Assembly (NCBI GenBank): GCA_039984715.1
Contig: JBDWUA010000004.1
Coordinates: forward strand, 567,891 to 631,890
Length of the DNA: 64,000 nucleotides
Origin: JABSSA01 sp039984715
Lineage (GTDB): Bacteria > Pseudomonadota > Alphaproteobacteria > Rhodobacterales > Rhodobacteraceae
Direction of reading: 5' to 3'
The notes under the pieces are model-generated. The model did not search any database. It saw only the letters and a list, made by a program, of their open reading frames with translations, and was not told the origin of the DNA. The position numbers were made by a program, and so were the translations under genes. Of this stretch, positions 60,587 to 64,000 are shown piece by piece; position 1 is the first letter of the stretch, and every line of letters starts with the position of its first letter.

Positions 60587-61771
60587 ATGTCTATCCAACT
60601 TCAGGGCCGATATTTTGGGCAAGGTAAGCCGCTTTTTTTATTGTATGTGAAAACGGCGTTTTTGAACCTGATCTCTCTTGGAATCTATCGGTTTTGGGGC
60701 AAGACACGCATTCGCAAATACATTTGGTCAGCCGTGTCGTTGGGTGAAGATTCGTTTGAATATACCGGCACGGGGCTGGAAAAATTCTTAGGGTTCCTTG
60801 TCGCAGTGGTCATATTGGCTGTGTATCTTGGTATCATTCAAATGGCGCTGCTGTTCTTCGGGCTAAGCCTGCTGGGTGAGGCAACGACGGAAGCCGAACA
60901 ATTGGCGCAGATCGGCGTGTTCTATTTGACGTTCTTTGCGGTACTGCCTTTGCTGTTGTTCGCACAATATCGCGCGCGCCGGTATAAACTAAGCCGGACA
61001 CGGTGGCGCGGGCTACGGTTTGGTATGGAAAACGGCGCTTGGGGGTACGTGCTGCGCGCCTTTTGGTACTATTTCCTATCCACAATCACACTTGGAATTT
61101 TGATGCCGCTTTCAACGTTTAAGTTGGAAAAATACATGGCGGACCGCATGTGGTATGGTAATGTAAAATTTCATCAATCCGGCCGCTGGCAGAGCCTGTA
61201 TGGCGGATTTCGCCATGTCTTAATTGCGCTGGGTATTGTCATCGCAAGCATCGTGATGCTTGCGATCGAAGCCCTGCCCTTCCTCGCGGTAATTGGTATT
61301 TTCGTCGGATACATCTGGTTTCTGATCGGGCTGGTGTACTATCATGTTTTTGCATTCAACTATCTGACAGAATGCAAAGTTCTGGATGAAAAGGTCTTGT
61401 TTTTCTCGGAAGCACGCACGGGTACGGTCGTTAAGATTGCAATTGTCGGGTCAATTGTGATTGGATTGCTTTTTGCAGTGATCGCTGGGGTCGTTTCCGG
61501 CATCGCCTATCAAATGCGTGACGCGCTGATTGGCCTTGAAAACATTGCGGTGGGGCCTCTTATAATCAGCGGAGTCCTGTATGTCACAGTATTAATGATC
61601 ACGGGCGGATTGAACCTAGTAATGATCATCCAACCCATCATTGGGCATGTTGTAAATCATGTGACAGTTGACGGTGCAGAGCATCTGAGCGCAATCCAGC
61701 AGCGTGCAGGTGACGATGGTGCCGATGCAGAAGGATTTGCGGATGCGCTTGATGTGGGTGGAGCCATCTGA
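60587..61771 (+). CDS. YjgN/DUF898 membrane protein
   Basis: A 394-residue protein with several membrane helices and the DUF898 core: LQGRYFGQGKPLFLLYVKTAFLNL with IYRFWGKTRIRKYIW, repeated in a second copy (FWYYFLSTITLGILMPLSTFKLEKYMADRMWYGNVKF). The C-terminal 70 residues are acidic and soluble. AAAGGAA precedes ATG 60587. Its stop overlaps the M48 protease start (TGATG), a pairing that suggests the two act together. Confidence 0.87.
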   Translation: MSIQLQGRYFGQGKPLFLLYVKTAFLNLISLGIYRFWGKTRIRKYIWSAVSLGEDSFEYTGTGLEKFLGFLVAVVILAVYLGIIQMALLFFGLSLLGEATTEAEQLAQIGVFYLTFFAVLPLLLFAQYRARRYKLSRTRWRGLRFGMENGAWGYVLRAFWYYFLSTITLGILMPLSTFKLEKYMADRMWYGNVKFHQSGRWQSLYGGFRHVLIALGIVIASIVMLAIEALPFLAVIGIFVGYIWFLIGLVYYHVFAFNYLTECKVLDEKVLFFSEARTGTVVKIAIVGSIVIGLLFAVIAGVVSGIAYQMRDALIGLENIAVGPLIISGVLYVTVLMITGGLNLVMIIQPIIGHVVNHVTVDGAEHLSAIQQRAGDDGADAEGFADALDVGGAI

Positions 61772-62913
61772 TGGACAATTCTGAACTTGGGCAATGGGGC
61801 CGGTTTTTCGATGGAGAAAGCGGTCAACGGCTTGAGGTTGCATTGCATTTGGATCGTGCAGCCGAAACGTTGCGCCTAAGTCATCCGGACCTTCCGTACG
61901 GGTCGCAATATTGGCCGTTTCGCGCCATTCGGGCGTTGGCGGATCAAGCGCGCGAGGATCAGTTGATCCTAAGTTTGTATGACGATGGTGCGCTTGACAG
62001 TGCGTTGATCACGACCGCTCGGTTGACGGTGGACGACCCTGACGTGATCCGTGAACTCAAGTCCCGTTGTCGCAACCTAAAGCGCAAAGACTTGAAGGAA
62101 GGAACTGGCCGAAAAATTGTTGTCAGGGCTGGCGCTGCTGTGGCTGCGATTGCTTTGATGATTTTGGTTATCCTGCCTGCCATGGCGACCACATTGGCCC
62201 GGGTGATCCCAATCGAACGTGAAATCGCCTATGGGAAATCAGTGGTTGGCCAGATGGAGCGGTTCTTGGGCGGGAGAGAACCGGGCGCGTTGCTGTGTAG
62301 CAATCCAGACGGGCTTGTAGCGCTGAATGCGATGGAAGATCGTTTGCTGAAGGCCACAGACACGATTTATGACCTGAATATTGTCGTCTTTAACCACCGT
62401 ATGGTGAATGCTTTTGCCGCGCCAGGCGGACAGATTGTGATCATGCGCGGACTGCTTGATAAAGCCAAAGATGCAGATGAAGTCGCTGCCGTTTTGGCGC
62501 ATGAAATTGGGCATGTCGAAGCACGAGATGTGACGCGGAATGCTTTGCGTGCCGCGGGATCGGCCGGGCTTTTGTCTATGGTTTTGGGCGATTTTGCAGG
62601 TGGGTCAGCGGTTGTATTGGCTGCGGATCACACGTTGAATGCATCCTATACCCGTGCGGCTGAAGCGCAGGCAGATGTCTATGGGATGAATATGTTGCGT
62701 GATGCAAATGTGAATGTTCATGCCATGAGTGATTTCTTTCAAGGATTGTCCGATCTTGAAGGCAAGGGGCCAAAGCTTCCGTCGTATTTACGCAGCCATC
62801 CTGAAACGCAAGGGCGTGCAGAAGCTGCTCGGGAATTTGCACGCGGGCAGATCGGCACGCGGTCCGTGATTTCAGACAAACACTGGGCCGATCTGAAAAA
62901 GATTTGTAGTTAA
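61771..62913 (+). CDS. M48-family membrane metallopeptidase
   Basis: A 380-residue protein with an N-terminal ~115-residue cytoplasmic part, one membrane helix (AGAAVAAIALMILVILPAMA) and an M48 peptidase domain: FAAPGGQIVIMRGLL, VLAHEIGHVEARD (zinc-binding H244, E245, H248) and AAEAQADVYGMNML for the third ligand. The active site should be periplasmic and cleave misfolded proteins, as in BepA/LoiP relatives. Translationally coupled to the YjgN gene. Confidence 0.9.
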   Translation: MDNSELGQWGRFFDGESGQRLEVALHLDRAAETLRLSHPDLPYGSQYWPFRAIRALADQAREDQLILSLYDDGALDSALITTARLTVDDPDVIRELKSRCRNLKRKDLKEGTGRKIVVRAGAAVAAIALMILVILPAMATTLARVIPIEREIAYGKSVVGQMERFLGGREPGALLCSNPDGLVALNAMEDRLLKATDTIYDLNIVVFNHRMVNAFAAPGGQIVIMRGLLDKAKDADEVAAVLAHEIGHVEARDVTRNALRAAGSAGLLSMVLGDFAGGSAVVLAADHTLNASYTRAAEAQADVYGMNMLRDANVNVHAMSDFFQGLSDLEGKGPKLPSYLRSHPETQGRAEAAREFARGQIGTRSVISDKHWADLKKICS

Positions 62914-63044
62914 CAAAGACCGTATCGTTCTTGTTCGTCTGGTTTTCATGAGTTGGGTATTCTGACTTATGGAACACACATTCACGTGCTTTTTGGCAGG
63001 GTAATTGCGCGAGTTGGCCATTCACGTTATCGCAGGACAAGCAT

Positions 63045-63680
63045 ATGGGGGTGAGCATGTTGCGAACTGTTTTGGTTTTACTCGTTTTTGGCCTTCTGGC
63101 CGCTTGTGGCAGTGGCAAGGCCGATCTGGACAAACCACCAGTCGCCTTGGGCGATTTCAAGCTGGGTCACAACGTGGCAGTTGCCCCGAAAGTGAAAAAG
63201 GGCCCGTTTAGCCGATCCGCTAGTGAAGAAGAGCTGACAAACGCCATGCGTTCTGCGATCGCCGAAAGGTTTGATCGTTATAACGGTGATAAACTCTATC
63301 ATTTTGGGATTTCTTTGGAAGGGTACGTTCTGGCCGCCCCGGGAATTCCGCTTGTTGCATCGCCAAAATCCGTTTTGATTGTTTATGTGACGGTCTGGGA
63401 TGATGCCGCTGGCAAAAAGCTCAATGAAGAACCGCATCAAATTACAGTACTTGAGACCTTTGGAACCGGTGCCGTCGTCGGATCCGGGTATACATTGACC
63501 AAAGACGAGCAGCTTGTGCAATTGGCCCAAAATGCAGCCAAGCAAGTCGAACGGTATTTGGTGCGACAACAAAAAGAACAAGGCTGGTTCAAACCTGCGG
63601 ATCCAAACGCGGTTGAACCAGATGCGGATGAGACCGTTCCAGACCAAGAAAGTGCATTAGAAGACGCTGTCCCAGCGTAA
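63045..63680 (+). CDS. Exported lipoprotein, unknown function
   Basis: A 211-residue protein with a lipoprotein signal (TVLVLLVFGLLAACGSG, lipobox LAAC). The mature part has GHNVAVAPKVKKGPFSRSAS, ELTNAMRSAIAERFDRYNGDKLYH and an acidic C-terminus (EPDADETVPDQES). ATG 63045 follows AGGA. I recall similar lipoproteins in Rhodobacterales without a known role. It precedes tuf by 170 nt. Confidence 0.75.
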   Translation: MGVSMLRTVLVLLVFGLLAACGSGKADLDKPPVALGDFKLGHNVAVAPKVKKGPFSRSASEEELTNAMRSAIAERFDRYNGDKLYHFGISLEGYVLAAPGIPLVASPKSVLIVYVTVWDDAAGKKLNEEPHQITVLETFGTGAVVGSGYTLTKDEQLVQLAQNAAKQVERYLVRQQKEQGWFKPADPNAVEPDADETVPDQESALEDAVPA

Positions 63681-63850
63681 TCTAGCTGATAAAAAATGCT
63701 TGCGTAAATGAACTCGGCCATTCGAGACGGGCTTGGGAGACGACAGCGAGATTGCGAACGGGTCTTGATTTCGGGTGAAATTCGCAATAGATGCGCGCGG
63801 AGTGAATCCGGGGCAAATGCACCCAAAGACAACAAGGGCGTCAAGAAAAG

Positions 63851-64000
63851 ATGGCAAAGGAAAAGTTTGAGCGTAATAAGCCGCACGTAAACATTGGCAC
63901 GATTGGTCACGTTGACCACGGCAAGACGACGTTGACGGCAGCGATTACGAAGTATTTCGGCGATTTTCAGGCGTATGACCAGATTGATGGCGCTCCTGAA
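63851..64000 (+). CDS. tuf: Elongation factor Tu, 5' end only
   Basis: The first 50 residues of EF-Tu: MAKEKFERNKPHVNIGTIG, then the P-loop GHVDHGKTTLTAAIT, and YFGDFQAYDQIDGAPE, the Rhodobacterales form of this region. EF-Tu delivers aminoacyl-tRNA to the ribosome. The gene runs off the window. A 170-nt leader without a clear promoter precedes it. Confidence 0.97.
   Translation, partial: MAKEKFERNKPHVNIGTIGHVDHGKTTLTAAITKYFGDFQAYDQIDGAPE

Noticed and set aside
1..64000. CRISPR arrays, rRNA operons, insertion sequences and intact tRNAs
   Set aside because: Looked for regular direct repeats, rRNA landmarks, transposase motifs and cloverleaf signatures; none found apart from the doubtful tRNA relic at 25247-25290.

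Overview
The window is a stretch of an alphaproteobacterial chromosome, most probably a marine Rhodobacterales (Roseobacter-group) bacterium. The assignment rests on gene orders typical of that family: ffh/rpsP/rimM/trmD, a triple deformylase cluster before fmt, recO-era-rnc-lepB-acpS-pdxJ-rsh-rpoZ-folK, and pckA next to chvI-chvG-hprK-rapZ-ptsM-ptsH. It also rests on an ethylmalonyl-CoA-pathway dehydrogenase (mcd), the form of EF-Tu at the right edge, and the moderate GC content. No rRNA, intact tRNA, insertion sequence or CRISPR array was seen. All names come from reading motifs in the translated sequence, without database searches.

Layout. 1-5.6 kb (minus strand) is a tightly overlapping translation/secretion operon: ffh, a NIPSNAP-like protein, three tandem GNAT acetyltransferases, chorismate mutase, rpsP, a 47-residue membrane miniprotein, rimM and trmD. 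5.9-9.7 kb holds a MalY/PatB lyase and an unfamiliar four-gene operon of exported or membrane proteins. 9.8-12.9 kb is def, a VOC protein, def2, a degenerate def3, fmt and a small membrane protein. 13.0-13.9 kb is a small islet of unknown genes. 13.9-24.3 kb is the long housekeeping run from tetR/recO to folK, covering RNA processing, signal peptidase, cofactor synthesis and (p)ppGpp metabolism. 24.4-26.1 kb has a NYN-domain RNase-like gene followed by a run of hairpins, a possible tRNA remnant and an AT-rich membrane-protein gene.

26.4-30.4 kb is a plus-strand operon-like run of ispH, GNAT, LysE exporter, DUF3429, methyltransferase, rnhA and a Nudix-like gene. 30.4-39.6 kb is accessory in character: long intergenic stretches, small degenerate hairpin repeats, a His-rich exported protein, a small HD (p)ppGpp-hydrolase-like protein, a Hint-domain protein, a superoxide dismutase-rhodanese fusion and an operon of three secreted proteins (one with a YHYH domain, one PEBP-like).

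39.6-51.4 kb combines central carbon metabolism and its control: mcd, an XRE regulator divergent from a LysR-type HTH fused to a PAS-like domain, a GNAT-like partner, pckA with putative LacI-family (CceR-like) operator sites, the ChvI/ChvG two-component system and the short HprK-RapZ-EIIA-HPr regulatory phosphotransfer chain. 51.4-64 kb returns to housekeeping and metabolism: acyltransferase, 3-hydroxybutyryl-CoA dehydrogenase, etfBA, cobalamin adenosyltransferase with a HIG1 miniprotein, parC, a YjgN membrane protein with an M48 protease, a lipoprotein and the start of tuf. Mcd and the hydroxyacyl-CoA dehydrogenase fit acetyl-CoA assimilation, ETF is the usual electron acceptor for acyl-CoA dehydrogenases, and PckA supplies the gluconeogenic outlet.
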